Positions 16,023 to 25,067 of a stretch of 64,000 nucleotides of DNA are shown piece by piece. Made by a program: the position numbers and the translations under genes. The stretch is from Chryseobacterium sp. Its GTDB lineage: Bacteria; Bacteroidota; Bacteroidia; Flavobacteriales; Weeksellaceae. The notes beneath the pieces were generated by a model. It ran no database searches and was not told the origin of the DNA. It saw nothing but the letters and a program-made list of their open reading frames with translations. Numbering within the stretch: position 1 is the first letter of the stretch; each line of letters starts with the position of its first letter. The DNA is taken from positions 62,001 to 126,000 of the forward strand of contig JAITMC010000026.1 of NCBI GenBank assembly GCA_031277615.1, read 5' to 3'.

Positions 16023-18927
16023 AAGGTGTTATATAAAGTTTGATGCAGGTTCCCGGCCGGTTTTCTTTTTCAGAAAGGTCGGAGATCTCCAGTACAATAT
16101 GAGTCTCAAAAAGCTGCTTAAATGTTTCAATTCTTTTCTGAGATAATTTCACACCGAAGGAATCTGCCTTAGAACCGTGGGAATTTCCGATACCGATTCC
16201 GTTGTCTTCAACCGTGATACAAAGGGCGGAATCCAGATGTTCAAACCGGATTTCAATTTTCCCCTTTCTGTCCTTTAAACCAGCTATTCCATGCTTGATG
16301 GCATTTTCTGCGAAAGGCTGTATCAGAAGGGATGGAACCACCCAGTTTTCATCTACATTCCCGGAGACGGAAATCTGATAGTCAAATGTATTTTTCAGAC
16401 GGAGCTTTTCCATATCGAGATACAGGGAAAGATATTCTGTTTCATCTTTTACCGTCATAAAGGTCTTTTCGGAGTAATGAAGCGTTTTACGGATCATTTT
16501 TGAAAAGGTACTGAGGTAATTTTCGGTTTCCTCATAATCTTTTTTATAGATAAGAAACTGAATAGAGTTGAGGCAGTTGTAAATAAAATGTGGGTTGATC
16601 TGTGCTTTGATCGCCTGAAGTTCCAGTTCGGCGATTTTCTTTTCGTAATACAGGGTTTCCAGCTTTTTGTTTCTCTTTTTCTGAAAATACAGGGTGATCA
16701 GGATGAATAAGAAAGCGGCTCCAAGAGCTCCCATCAACAGTCTGAACCACCAGGTCTGCCAGAACCGGGGACGAATTTCAAACTGAAAATCGGTAGAGAT
16801 ATACGACTCTTTACCATTATAACCCAATCCGAAAACTTTAAAAGTATAGGTTCCGGGAGGCACGGAATTAAAGATAATATTCGGAGAGCTGCTGATCTGC
16901 CAATCTTCGCTAAGGCCTTCAATTTTATATTTATAGCTTATTTTTCCCTGGGAAGTATAATCCGGAAAGCTTAAATGAAACGAAATATCATTGTCGGGAG
17001 TCTGGCTTTCAAGGGGTTGTTTGGGATTAAAAAATGTTTTATTGCCAAGCGTAACGGAATTGATAATTACTTTTTTGCGGATCGATTTCTGTTGAGCCAG
17101 CAGGTCTTTGACAGGAAGGATTCCCAAGCCTTTGGAAGTTCCTGCATATACGGTATCTGAACGGATAACACATCCTGCCACAACATCAGAAGGGAGGCCG
17201 TCTGTTTTTGTGAAATTGCTGATGTTCACCCGATTTCCTTTAAGCTCAATCCTGCTCAGCCCATTATTGGTGCTTGCCCAGAAGACATTCTCATTTTCAA
17301 TTTCAATTTTTTTGATCTGGCTGGTGGTTAATCCGTCATTTTCGGTAATCTTCCTGATTACTTTTTTCCGGTCAAAAAGAAGAATCCCGTTAAGATTAGT
17401 AGCTCCGGCATACAGGTTGGGACGCAGTTTTTTGATGTCGGTAAAATAATATCCTTCCAGAAAAAGGGTTTTCTTCCGGGTAACGGTATTCAGCTTGTAA
17501 AGGTCTTTAAAGGTTCCGGCGAACAGGCTGTCTCTGTCATACGGCAAAGCAGTGTAAATCCTCTCTTTCTGAATTAAATCCGTGTAACGATGATCCCGGA
17601 AATTATAAATCGTTATGCCTTCAAAGGTACAAAGCAGGACCGAGTCTTTGGTATAGGGAATAATATTCTTCAGAAGAAATTCTTTTAAGAACTTTTTCTT
17701 TTTTGTCGCGGTATCGTATTGAAGAAGACTTTTGGTAAGGGCAAAGATCGCGGTGTTTCCTTCTGCAAAAATCGCTTTATGTTCTGTTTTAATATTTTTT
17801 TCAAAAACAAGATCGGTGATCTTCTGTGAACGGTAAATTCCGCTTCTGGCTTCATTGTAACCCAGAAAAATATCCTTTCCGTTGCTGGCAATAGCCGTAA
17901 TATAAGAGGAATTATTTTTAATAGGCAAGTGAATATAGTTTTTGAACAGCTTGTCGGTAATGAAAAAAATACCGTTGTTCCGGGTAGAAAACCAGGTATT
18001 GTTGTCCTTATCTACCAGAACATCATGAACATAATAATGATCCAGCAGCTTTACAGGATCAGATAACGGAGCACGTTCCAGTAATGACTGCCTGAAATAC
18101 CGGACACCTCCTTCTTCCATACACAGCCAGACTCTGTAGTTTTTATCAATAATCACATGAACAACCTTTTCGTGAAGCGGGTAGGTTTGTAGTTTTTTAA
18201 AATAAAATTTGTCCTGAAGCTGGTAAATATCAATCCTGTTTTTGTATTTAAAAAGATAGAAGTCTCCTTTCCGGTAGATGACAATGCCTTTTTCAAAGCT
18301 TATATTACATATCGTTTTTTTCCGGGTGATGATATCATAGGCTTCGATGTTTTTTTTCTCTTTTTCATGGGCTATATACAGCATTTTGGTATCGGGATTG
18401 AAAGCGAAGGCATAATATGCTTCTGAAGGATTTTGGCTGAGAAAAACTGGAATTTCACTTATTTTTTCATCCTTATACACATATATTCTATCCGGATTGT
18501 AGCCGGAAAATAAATAAAGGTAATCCCCTTTGGAAAAAATGCCGGAAGTATATTTGAACTGAATTTTTTTAAGCTCTTTATTGGTATCTGAATTGATAAT
18601 ACGGTTGTTTTTCAGATAGGCAAAATCATTCAGAAAGGGAGCAATGAAAATTTCGCCGCTGGAAAGAGGAAAGGAAGACAGGGCTTCAATATTTTTCAGC
18701 CCGTTCTTGTTGTTGAACTGTTTAAACTCACTTCCGTCGAACCTGAAAAGACCGTTATCACTTCCGATCCAGATAAACCCGTTCACATCCTGGCTCAGGC
18801 CATAGGTATATGAACTGCTGAGTCCGTCTTCCGAACTGTAGTTGATCATCCCGGGAATCTGGGACCGGAATAAAGCCAGATAGACCGGAATCACATACGC
18901 TAAACAGAAAAAAATCCTTTTTTTCAC
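16012..18927 (-). CDS. Propeller-sensor histidine kinase (system 1)
   Basis: 971-residue membrane sensor. A signal-like N-terminus precedes a periplasmic array of two-component-regulator propeller repeats (INYSSEDGLSSSYTYGLSQD, GFIWIGSDNGLFRFDG, NTWFSTRNNGIF) and a Y_Y_Y domain (YKIEGLSEDWQ). One transmembrane helix lies near 735-755, followed by a short coiled coil, a LytS/His_kinase domain with INPHFIYNCLN (His near 780) and an ATPase domain with DNGIGIG. The start codon is GTG at a position matching the paralogue. Propeller kinases of this type often sense glycans or envelope signals in Bacteroidota, but the ligand here is unknown. The partner regulator overlaps its 3' end. Confidence 0.93.
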   Translation of the reverse strand: MKKRIFFCLAYVIPVYLALFRSQIPGMINYSSEDGLSSSYTYGLSQDVNGFIWIGSDNGLFRFDGSEFKQFNNKNGLKNIEALSSFPLSSGEIFIAPFLNDFAYLKNNRIINSDTNKELKKIQFKYTSGIFSKGDYLYLFSGYNPDRIYVYKDEKISEIPVFLSQNPSEAYYAFAFNPDTKMLYIAHEKEKKNIEAYDIITRKKTICNISFEKGIVIYRKGDFYLFKYKNRIDIYQLQDKFYFKKLQTYPLHEKVVHVIIDKNYRVWLCMEEGGVRYFRQSLLERAPLSDPVKLLDHYYVHDVLVDKDNNTWFSTRNNGIFFITDKLFKNYIHLPIKNNSSYITAIASNGKDIFLGYNEARSGIYRSQKITDLVFEKNIKTEHKAIFAEGNTAIFALTKSLLQYDTATKKKKFLKEFLLKNIIPYTKDSVLLCTFEGITIYNFRDHRYTDLIQKERIYTALPYDRDSLFAGTFKDLYKLNTVTRKKTLFLEGYYFTDIKKLRPNLYAGATNLNGILLFDRKKVIRKITENDGLTTSQIKKIEIENENVFWASTNNGLSRIELKGNRVNISNFTKTDGLPSDVVAGCVIRSDTVYAGTSKGLGILPVKDLLAQQKSIRKKVIINSVTLGNKTFFNPKQPLESQTPDNDISFHLSFPDYTSQGKISYKYKIEGLSEDWQISSSPNIIFNSVPPGTYTFKVFGLGYNGKESYISTDFQFEIRPRFWQTWWFRLLMGALGAAFLFILITLYFQKKRNKKLETLYYEKKIAELELQAIKAQINPHFIYNCLNSIQFLIYKKDYEETENYLSTFSKMIRKTLHYSEKTFMTVKDETEYLSLYLDMEKLRLKNTFDYQISVSGNVDENWVVPSLLIQPFAENAIKHGIAGLKDRKGKIEIRFEHLDSALCITVEDNGIGIGNSHGSKADSFGVKLSQKRIETFKQLFETHIVLEISDLSEKENRPGTCIKLYITPYEK

Positions 18928-18944
18928 ATGCTATTGAATAATAT

Positions 18945-18956
18945 CGTAAATATATA
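18945..18956 (-). promoter_or_regulatory. Promoter of kinase 1, shared with kinase 2
   Basis: TATATATTTACG on the minus strand, preceded by ACCCAAACTC and followed by TATTATTCA before the GTG start. The kinase 2 gene has CACCAAATTATATATTTACA in the same place (24944-24963), so the regulatory DNA was duplicated with the genes or kept by selection. Confidence 0.5.
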
Positions 18957-19182
18957 GAGTTTGGGTGATAATTCTGCAACAGATCAACAACAGATCATGA
19001 TCATCTTAAAAGTTGGGAGAAATAAAAAAAAGATGAATACGTTCTGAATTCTTCTTTTTAACGTTGTTAGCTTGTGGATCGGCACAAAATCATAAAAAGC
19101 TCAGGTGCTAAAGTTGGGGAGAAATAAATTTTATATTGAATCACAACAGTACAGAATATTTTTTTACTGGCTGGATATTAAA

Positions 19183-19268
19183 ATCTGCTCCATCTGCAAA
19201 ATCAGCGTGAGACTCACTCCATAAACATCTGTGAAATCAGAGGAATCTGTGGGAAATTATTTAAAAGA
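19183..19268. repeat. Partial copy of the 195-nt repeat unit
   Basis: Shares AATCTGC...ATCTGCAAAATCAGCGTGAG, CATCTGTGAAATCAG and GAATCTGTGGGAAATTATTT with the tandem array at 8398-8896. Confidence 0.75.
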
Positions 19269-19435
19269 TTTAATTTATTTCCAGGTATTTGTATGTTGAG
19301 CTTCAACTTTTGTGCCTGATCTATAAAGAGATCTTATAAAAGATATTTTCTTTCCATCAGAATGAATATTTTTATCGCAAAGGTTTAAACACCAGGCTGT
19401 TTGATTTCAGATGCACAGGAGTGTTACCTTGTCAC

Positions 19436-19560
19436 TGATGAAGCTTAATGGCTATCCATCCGCTTCATCGAATCAACGGAGTTGATTCTGAACTTTGCCA
19501 CCTAAAATCAACGGTTCGTTCCATGAAAACTTTGCGTTTCCAAAAAATATTACTATGATT
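19436..19560 (+). repeat. Interspersed intergenic repeat, copy 3
   Basis: Same order as copy 1: CTGATGAAGC, CGCTTCATC, the inverted repeat GAATCAAC-gga-GTTGATTC (19470-19488), and AAAACTTTGCGTTTCC. Confidence 0.75.
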
Positions 19561-19713
19561 ATTCTATTTAAATAAGAAAACAGCAGAGATTCGTCGATCA
19601 CTGCTGCTTTATACAGGAACTTTATTGATATCTTGTGTTTTTTTCAGATTTGCAGTTCCCTGTCATTTAATTTGAAATAATCAGTTTTTGGTGAACTTAT
19701 TTTGTCATTGCTT

Positions 19714-20883
19714 TTAATTATTTACCAGCATTTTTTTGCTGTCAATGTTTTTACCGTTTACACTCATCTGATAGATGTAGGAACCTCCCTGAAGTCCCGT
19801 AACAGTAATATTTCCGTTGCCCTTTTCTTTCAAAGGAATTGTTTTAACAACCTGTCCGGAAACAGAATAGAACGTGATGGAGGCATTATCCGATTTTTCA
19901 GGAAGAAAATATTGTATGGTTGATTCCCCTTTTGCAGGATTGGGAACATTCTGGTACAATCTGGCTTCATTGGAATCCATACCCAGATCAACATTTATTT
20001 TGCTCTGCTTCAGCAAGGCTTTAAGTTCCTGAACTTCTTTTTTAAGATCATCGATCTGGATTTGAAGATCAGCTTCCGATTCGTTAGGAGCCGTTTTAGA
20101 AAGTGTGGTTGTGGCAATCATCACATTTCCGTTACTGTCTACCACCAATGCTTTTCCTGTTCCGGTAGGTAACCCCTGCAATCGTACCGTTCCAACGGAA
20201 TGAAAGTTAGCAGTAGGATCCGTTGTGCGTACCCCGACCTTTTGATCTCTGATGAGCATCGTTGAAGTAGGACTCAACCCGAACATAATAGAGTAGGGGA
20301 TATTGTTGGTTAATTTGGTGGGCCCCCCGCTTCCGGAACCAAAGACAAAAGACCGGGTGCCTGTCGCAATTAAATCAACCCCGAAACCTCCGGAATACTG
20401 CGTCCCTAAGTCAACGCCGACTCCTATCGCAAACTGATTGCTGTCTCTGATATTGTTTTTCCATCCTAATGCAACAGATTTGCCGGCATTATTGGTTACG
20501 ATGTTACTTTGTCCTGCAACAAGATTGGCCCCGCCGGCATCAGCTAAATTATTCCCCCAGCCGCTAACGATAGAACTGTTGACGTTACCGAGTATATTTT
20601 CTGCTCCTGCTATAATATTTCCTTTACCTTTTGAATGATTGGTATTGTTGGTGGCATCTACGATAAAAGTACCTGCCTGGTTTAGTAACGCCTGTCCCGG
20701 GTTAGTTGTAATTCCATTGGTTCTTAGGTACAGGGCGTTGTGATCCGTTGTTCCTACGTAGTTGGCGTAGCCGGTTGCCGTATTTCCGTTAATGTCCCAT
20801 TGTTGTGCACTGAAAAGACCTGCTGACAATACCAGAGCTGTGGTGATACTGCTTTTCATTGGAGAGAGTTGTTTTGTTTTCAT
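19714..20883 (-). CDS. T9SS type A sorting-domain protein with YadA-head-like repeats
   Basis: 389-residue exported protein. A signal peptide ends near SAGLFSAQQ. Residues 85-190 form repeated segments such as GNIIAGAENILGNVNSSIVSG and ANLVAGQSNIVTNN, in the AxGxxN / SxxxGxxN pattern of trimeric autotransporter head beta-rolls. A coiled-coil-like stretch (QIQIDDLKKEVQELKALLKQ) lies near 280-300, and the last 80 residues (LYQNVPNPAKGESTIQYFLP to MLVNN) are a T9SS type A sorting domain. It is therefore probably secreted and surface-attached by the type IX system. An in-frame ATG eight codons later is an alternative start. It lies between two paralogous sensor systems. Confidence 0.88.
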   Translation of the reverse strand: MKTKQLSPMKSSITTALVLSAGLFSAQQWDINGNTATGYANYVGTTDHNALYLRTNGITTNPGQALLNQAGTFIVDATNNTNHSKGKGNIIAGAENILGNVNSSIVSGWGNNLADAGGANLVAGQSNIVTNNAGKSVALGWKNNIRDSNQFAIGVGVDLGTQYSGGFGVDLIATGTRSFVFGSGSGGPTKLTNNIPYSIMFGLSPTSTMLIRDQKVGVRTTDPTANFHSVGTVRLQGLPTGTGKALVVDSNGNVMIATTTLSKTAPNESEADLQIQIDDLKKEVQELKALLKQSKINVDLGMDSNEARLYQNVPNPAKGESTIQYFLPEKSDNASITFYSVSGQVVKTIPLKEKGNGNITVTGLQGGSYIYQMSVNGKNIDSKKMLVNN

Positions 20884-20981
20884 AGGTATAATTTTAAGGA
20901 TTTGATTATTGAAGTCTTCTAAACAGACGATGTGTATCGGTTAAAAGACAGACCTCAGCGCGGGGCTGAGATCCGGTGTTT

Positions 20982-21188
20982 TTATTTGGGAATAATCCAG
21001 CCGTTATTGGGCAGTCCGTTGGGAGGAAGAGTATACATATAAGGGATACCGCCGATAGGCTGTGGATATACTACAGCAGGAGGGGTGGGTTGGGTGAAGC
21101 CTGGATTACCCGGGGTAATCACTCCATTACCTCCTGTAATGGAATTCATCTGCCCTTTTTTAAGAGCCTTTTCTGTCATTTTTTTCAT
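20982..21188 (-). CDS. GG-leader glycine/proline-rich peptide 5
   Basis: A 68-residue peptide with leader KALKKGQMNSITGG, followed by a cysteine-free core rich in Gly, Pro and aromatic residues (NPGFTQPTPPAVVYPQPIGG, YMYTLPPNGLPNNGWIIPK). The leader is related to, but more divergent than, those of peptides 1-4, and the core is of a different kind. It has a TATTTTCG box 25 nt upstream and lies between the LytTR regulator of system 2 and the T9SS protein, all on one strand. A secreted signal or bacteriocin-like peptide sensed by a neighbouring kinase is only a possibility suggested by position. Confidence 0.75.
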   Translation of the reverse strand: MKKMTEKALKKGQMNSITGGNGVITPGNPGFTQPTPPAVVYPQPIGGIPYMYTLPPNGLPNNGWIIPK

Positions 21189-21212
21189 GATTTTTTTTAT
21201 TGATTAGCATGA

Positions 21213-21220
21213 CGAAAATA
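21213..21220 (-). promoter_or_regulatory. Promoter box of GG peptide 5
   Basis: TATTTTCG on the minus strand, 25 nt before the ATG, another TAnnTTCG variant as at peptides 3 and 4. Confidence 0.45.
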
Positions 21221-21297
21221 GAAAAGACTCCGTTGGAAAAGTATTCACAACTAATAAGTGCGACGGTCGGATAAGTAAATGCGACGGAAAAAGAAAC

Positions 21298-22029
21298 TTA
21301 ATCCGTTTTTCCTATCCTGTAAAGGAAATCATTTTTTCTGCGGAAGGAAACATCCAGCACAGAACAGTCACTCATCACCACCTGGCCGCCTCTGCCCTTG
21401 ATATATTCCTGAAGGTGGGCGATATTAATAAGATGCTTGTGATGTATTCTGAAAAAATGATGCTCCGGAAGTATTGATTCAAATTCATGTAAGGTCTTTG
21501 AAACCATGATTTTGATTTTATTCACCAGATGAAAGATGGTATAGCTTGAATCAGCCTCACAGTGAATGATATCTGCAATATCCACAACTTTAAACCCCTG
21601 AAGGGTAGAAAGGATGATCTTCTGGTTCTGAAGTATAGTGTTTGGGACGGGCTGCATCTTTTTGATGTGATCCAGCGCTTTATTAACGGCCATAATGAAA
21701 TCAATTTTTTTAATCGGTTTCAGGAGATAATCTGTAGCGCCGTTTTTTATCGCCTGAATTGCAAAATTTTCAAAGGCCGTAACAAAAATGATCTGGGACG
21801 AAACCTCTTTGAATTTAGAGAGCAGATCAAAAGCGGTACCATCACCCAGACGGATATCCAGGAATAAAATGTCCGGTGAGTTTTTGGTAAGGAAAATATA
21901 AGCTTCCTCTACACTCGAAGCCTCGAAGCTTACCTGGATTTCCGGGAATTCTTTCTTTAATAGCAATGAGATATAATCTCTTCCATGTTTTTCGTCGTCA
22001 ATGATGCAGACTTGTGTTGTGGTTTTCAT
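21298..22029 (-). CDS. LytTR family response regulator (system 2)
   Basis: 243 residues, exactly the length of the system 1 regulator and similar throughout. Receiver: D11/D12, phospho-acceptor D58 in DILFLDIR, FVTAFE and LLKPI. LytTR domain: FFRIHHKHLINIAHLQEYIKG. Its start overlaps the 3' end of the kinase 2 gene by 32 nt, indicating translational coupling. The downstream GG peptide and T9SS protein are candidate targets by position; no operator was identified. Confidence 0.94.
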   Translation of the reverse strand: MKTTTQVCIIDDEKHGRDYISLLLKKEFPEIQVSFEASSVEEAYIFLTKNSPDILFLDIRLGDGTAFDLLSKFKEVSSQIIFVTAFENFAIQAIKNGATDYLLKPIKKIDFIMAVNKALDHIKKMQPVPNTILQNQKIILSTLQGFKVVDIADIIHCEADSSYTIFHLVNKIKIMVSKTLHEFESILPEHHFFRIHHKHLINIAHLQEYIKGRGGQVVMSDCSVLDVSFRRKNDFLYRIGKTD

Positions 22030-24925
22030 ATGGCGTAATGTATAGTTTTATCTGTGTTCCCTGCTTTCCGGATTTCTCAGAAAGGTTAATCACTTCTAAA
22101 GTGATATTGGTCTCAAAAAGCTGTTTAAAAGTCTGGATCCTTTTCTCTGATAATCTCAGTCCGAAAGACTGTTCTTCAGCAAAAGACTCATGTTGAGGCG
22201 TAAATCCTATGCCGTTATCTTCAACCGTAATGCTGAGCGTAGCATCCGTATGCTCAAAAGAGACGCTGATGAATCCCTTTTGGTTCCTTAGGCCGGAAAC
22301 CCCATGCTTAATGGCATTTTCTACGAAAGGCTGGATTAATAAGGAAGGAATAACCCAGTTCCTGTTGACAGTTTCCGAAAGGTGAATTTCATAATCAAAA
22401 AGCTCGTTTTGGCGAAGCTTTTCCATATCCAGATATAAAGACAGGTATTCCACCTCTTCCCATATCGGCATAAAGGTTTTCTCGGAATAATAAAGAGTCT
22501 TCCTGATCAGCTGCGAAAAGATATCCAGATAATTTTCTGTTTCCACATAATCTTCCTTGAACAGCAGATACTTGATGGAATTTAGACAGTTGTAAATAAA
22601 ATGCGGGTTGATCTGCGCCTTGATGGCTTGAAGTTCCAGTTCTGCGATCTTCTTTTCGTGGTAAAACTTTTCCAGTTTTTTATTGCGTTTTTTCTGCAGA
22701 TAGGAATTGATTAAGACAGACAGAATAATGATTGATACTGCTGCAATCAGCAGTTTAAACCACCACGTCTGCCAGAATTCCGGCTGGATTTTAAAGGCAA
22801 GATCCGTAGAGGCATAAGACTGCTTGCCATTATATCCCAAACCATAAACCCGCAGCACATAATCTCCCGGAGGAATAGAGCTGAAGATCAGTTTCGAGGA
22901 ATTGCTTACCTGCCAGGAATCATTCAGTCCTTCAATCCTGTATTTATAGCTTATTTTTCCCTGTGAGGCATAATCCAGAAAGCTGAGGTTGAATATTACG
23001 GTATTATTAGGATAGGCTGTCAGGCTTTTCTTCAGGTCATAATGCTCGTTATTTTCAATGGTTACGGAATTGATGATCACCTTTTTGTGGATGAATTTTT
23101 CCTGAGCCAGTAATTTTTTGATGGAAAATACCCCTAATCCTTTAGAGGTTCCAATGAAGATGGTATCATTTTTTATAACGGCCCCGGAAACAGCATCAGA
23201 AGGAAGACCGTCTGTCTGGGTAAAATTGTTGATCCGGACATGATCATTAACCAGCTCCACTCTGGATATTCCGGAATTGGTGCTCGCCCAGAAAGTGTTT
23301 TCGTTTTCTACCTCTATTTTTTTGACCTGATCATTGATGAGCCCGTTACTTTTTTCAATTTTCTTAAGAATCCCCCGATCATTGAAAATAATAATACCGT
23401 TGAGGTTGGTGGCTCCCAGGTAAATGTTATCCTTCAGCTTTTTAAGATCCGTGAAATAATATCCCTTTAAAAATAAGGTCTTTTCTTTCGTTCTGATATT
23501 GAATTTATACAGATCACTGAAGCTTCCGGTGAACAGGTAGTCTTTATCATAGGGCAGGACCGTATAAGTACGTTCATGGAGAAGCGTGGTTAATATCCCA
23601 TTTTTCAGATGATAAGCGTACAACCCGTCAGCCGTGCAGAAAAATACGGAATCCCGGGTATAAGGGACGATGTTCTTTATTGAGCTGGCTATTTTTTTAT
23701 AGGTATTTTTAGAAGAGTCATAAGTGACAATGGTACCGGATAGCCCGAAAATAGCGATGTTATTGTTGATGTAGACCGATCTGTTTTCATCTTTGTTGCC
23801 CTCGTCAAGAGTAATGTCATGCATTCTCCCTTTTTTGTCAATGATAGCCCCATACGAGCTGTTATACCCCAGAATAATATGATGCTGATCTTTGGCGATG
23901 GCTTTAATATATTCCGAATTATTTTTTACCGATAAATTGATATGATGGTTGAAAAGTGCTTCAGGGATGAAAAAAACACCACTGTTTCTGGAATTGAACC
24001 ATACATTATTGTCCCGGTCCACCAGCACATTATTGATCACATAACTGCTGAGCAGTTTTACCGGGGCAGTCGGTTGTTTTTCATACTCCGGTATTGGCCG
24101 GTTGAAGTACAGAACCCCGCCATTCCGGAGGTTGAGCCATAATTTGTTGTTTTTATCAATAACACCATAGAAAACGTTCGCTTTGGTATCGTAGGAAAAG
24201 ATTTTTTTGATCAAAAAAGAATCAGACAGCTGATAAACAGTAATTTTTCCCCATTTTTCAAAAACCAGAAAATTATCTTTTTCACAAATAATATTTCCCA
24301 CATCTATTTTTATAGTTCTTACTTTTCGGGTATTAAGATTGTATATCACAATTTCACCCTTTGTAGGATCGTTTAAATACAGATCGCGGGTCCGGAAATC
24401 AAATTTTATGGTGGCCAGTGACCTTTTTTTATAATCCATAGAAACCGGAATTTTTTTTACCGTTCCATTTTCGTAAATAAAAATAGTCTGTGGGTTGGAT
24501 GTACCGTATAAATACAGCCTGTTGGTATCTCTGGTGATTTTCGGGATCGAGCCTGAAAACTGATTTTTTACGTAATCATTGATATTCAGATTAACAACCT
24601 TTCCGGTTTTCAGATAGGCAAAGTCATTCAGAAAGGGGAGAATAAAGACTTCACCGTTAGGAAGCGGCTCACAGGATATAATATCAATGTTTTTCAGTCC
24701 CTCTTTTTTTCCGTATTGCTTAAATTCCTTACCATCAAATCTGAACAGTCCGTTATCGCTGCCGATCCATATAAAGCCGTTTTTATCCTGCCTCAAATGA
24801 TAGGTATACGAACAGTTTAAACCGTCTTCTTCGGTATAATTTACCAAACCGGGAATCTGCGCAGCACAGGTAAGCAGCACAGCCGGTAACATAAAAAACA
24901 GGCAGAAAATAAATCTTTTTTTCAC
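21998..24925 (-). CDS. Propeller-sensor histidine kinase (system 2)
   Basis: 975 residues from the GTG chosen here. That codon lies in the same place and context (GTGAAAAAAAG) as the GTG of the paralogous kinase 1, and the upstream extension to 24976 would add 17 residues overlapping the promoter. Domains as in kinase 1: signal sequence, propeller repeats (DKNGFIWIGSDNGLFRFDG, DRDNNVWFNSRNSGVFF), Y_Y_Y domain, one membrane helix, coiled coil, His_kinase with INPHFIYNCLN, and ATPase with DNGIGF. Both kinases keep the catalytic His, so both should be active. They differ most in the propeller, consistent with different ligands. Confidence 0.92.
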   Translation of the reverse strand: MKKRFIFCLFFMLPAVLLTCAAQIPGLVNYTEEDGLNCSYTYHLRQDKNGFIWIGSDNGLFRFDGKEFKQYGKKEGLKNIDIISCEPLPNGEVFILPFLNDFAYLKTGKVVNLNINDYVKNQFSGSIPKITRDTNRLYLYGTSNPQTIFIYENGTVKKIPVSMDYKKRSLATIKFDFRTRDLYLNDPTKGEIVIYNLNTRKVRTIKIDVGNIICEKDNFLVFEKWGKITVYQLSDSFLIKKIFSYDTKANVFYGVIDKNNKLWLNLRNGGVLYFNRPIPEYEKQPTAPVKLLSSYVINNVLVDRDNNVWFNSRNSGVFFIPEALFNHHINLSVKNNSEYIKAIAKDQHHIILGYNSSYGAIIDKKGRMHDITLDEGNKDENRSVYINNNIAIFGLSGTIVTYDSSKNTYKKIASSIKNIVPYTRDSVFFCTADGLYAYHLKNGILTTLLHERTYTVLPYDKDYLFTGSFSDLYKFNIRTKEKTLFLKGYYFTDLKKLKDNIYLGATNLNGIIIFNDRGILKKIEKSNGLINDQVKKIEVENENTFWASTNSGISRVELVNDHVRINNFTQTDGLPSDAVSGAVIKNDTIFIGTSKGLGVFSIKKLLAQEKFIHKKVIINSVTIENNEHYDLKKSLTAYPNNTVIFNLSFLDYASQGKISYKYRIEGLNDSWQVSNSSKLIFSSIPPGDYVLRVYGLGYNGKQSYASTDLAFKIQPEFWQTWWFKLLIAAVSIIILSVLINSYLQKKRNKKLEKFYHEKKIAELELQAIKAQINPHFIYNCLNSIKYLLFKEDYVETENYLDIFSQLIRKTLYYSEKTFMPIWEEVEYLSLYLDMEKLRQNELFDYEIHLSETVNRNWVIPSLLIQPFVENAIKHGVSGLRNQKGFISVSFEHTDATLSITVEDNGIGFTPQHESFAEEQSFGLRLSEKRIQTFKQLFETNITLEVINLSEKSGKQGTQIKLYITPYENHNTSLHH

Positions 24926-24943
24926 GTGGTAATGAATAATGGT

Positions 24944-24963
24944 GTAAATATATAATTTGGTGA
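24944..24963 (-). promoter_or_regulatory. Promoter of kinase 2
   Basis: CACCAAATTATATATTTACA-type sequence on the minus strand, matching the kinase 1 upstream region around TATATATTTAC. Confidence 0.5.
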
Positions 24964-25039
24964 GCGAATAACACAACGTTTAAGGTTGAATATTGAAAAA
25001 ATCAGATGGAAAAAATTCGGATAATTTTGTACAATTTCG

Positions 25040-25047
25040 TACTTTTG
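25040..25047 (+). promoter_or_regulatory. parE promoter -7 box
   Basis: TACTTTTG fits TAnnTTTG, 20 nt before the ATG at 25068. It lies inside the longer open frame that begins at 24993, which supports the later start. Confidence 0.65.
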
Positions 25048-25067
25048 TATGTTTGCTGAAATCATAT

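Larger units (their letters stand above)
18928..19713. other. Intergenic region with repeats
   Basis: Contains the promoter of kinase 1 (minus strand, near 18945-18956), two AAAGTTGGGGAGAAATAAA-type motifs near 19009 and 19113, a partial unit of the 195-nt repeat (19183-19268), a CAACTTTTGTGCCTGATC motif near 19299, and one copy of the interspersed repeat (19436-19560). I see no gene. Confidence 0.75.

Noticed and set aside
20976-21203. Plus-strand frame antisense to GG peptide 5
   Set aside because: The minus-strand frame has a GG leader and a promoter box; the plus-strand one has neither.
24926-24976. Upstream extension of kinase 2
   Set aside because: It overlaps the promoter region shared with kinase 1, whose GTG start aligns with the GTG at 24925.
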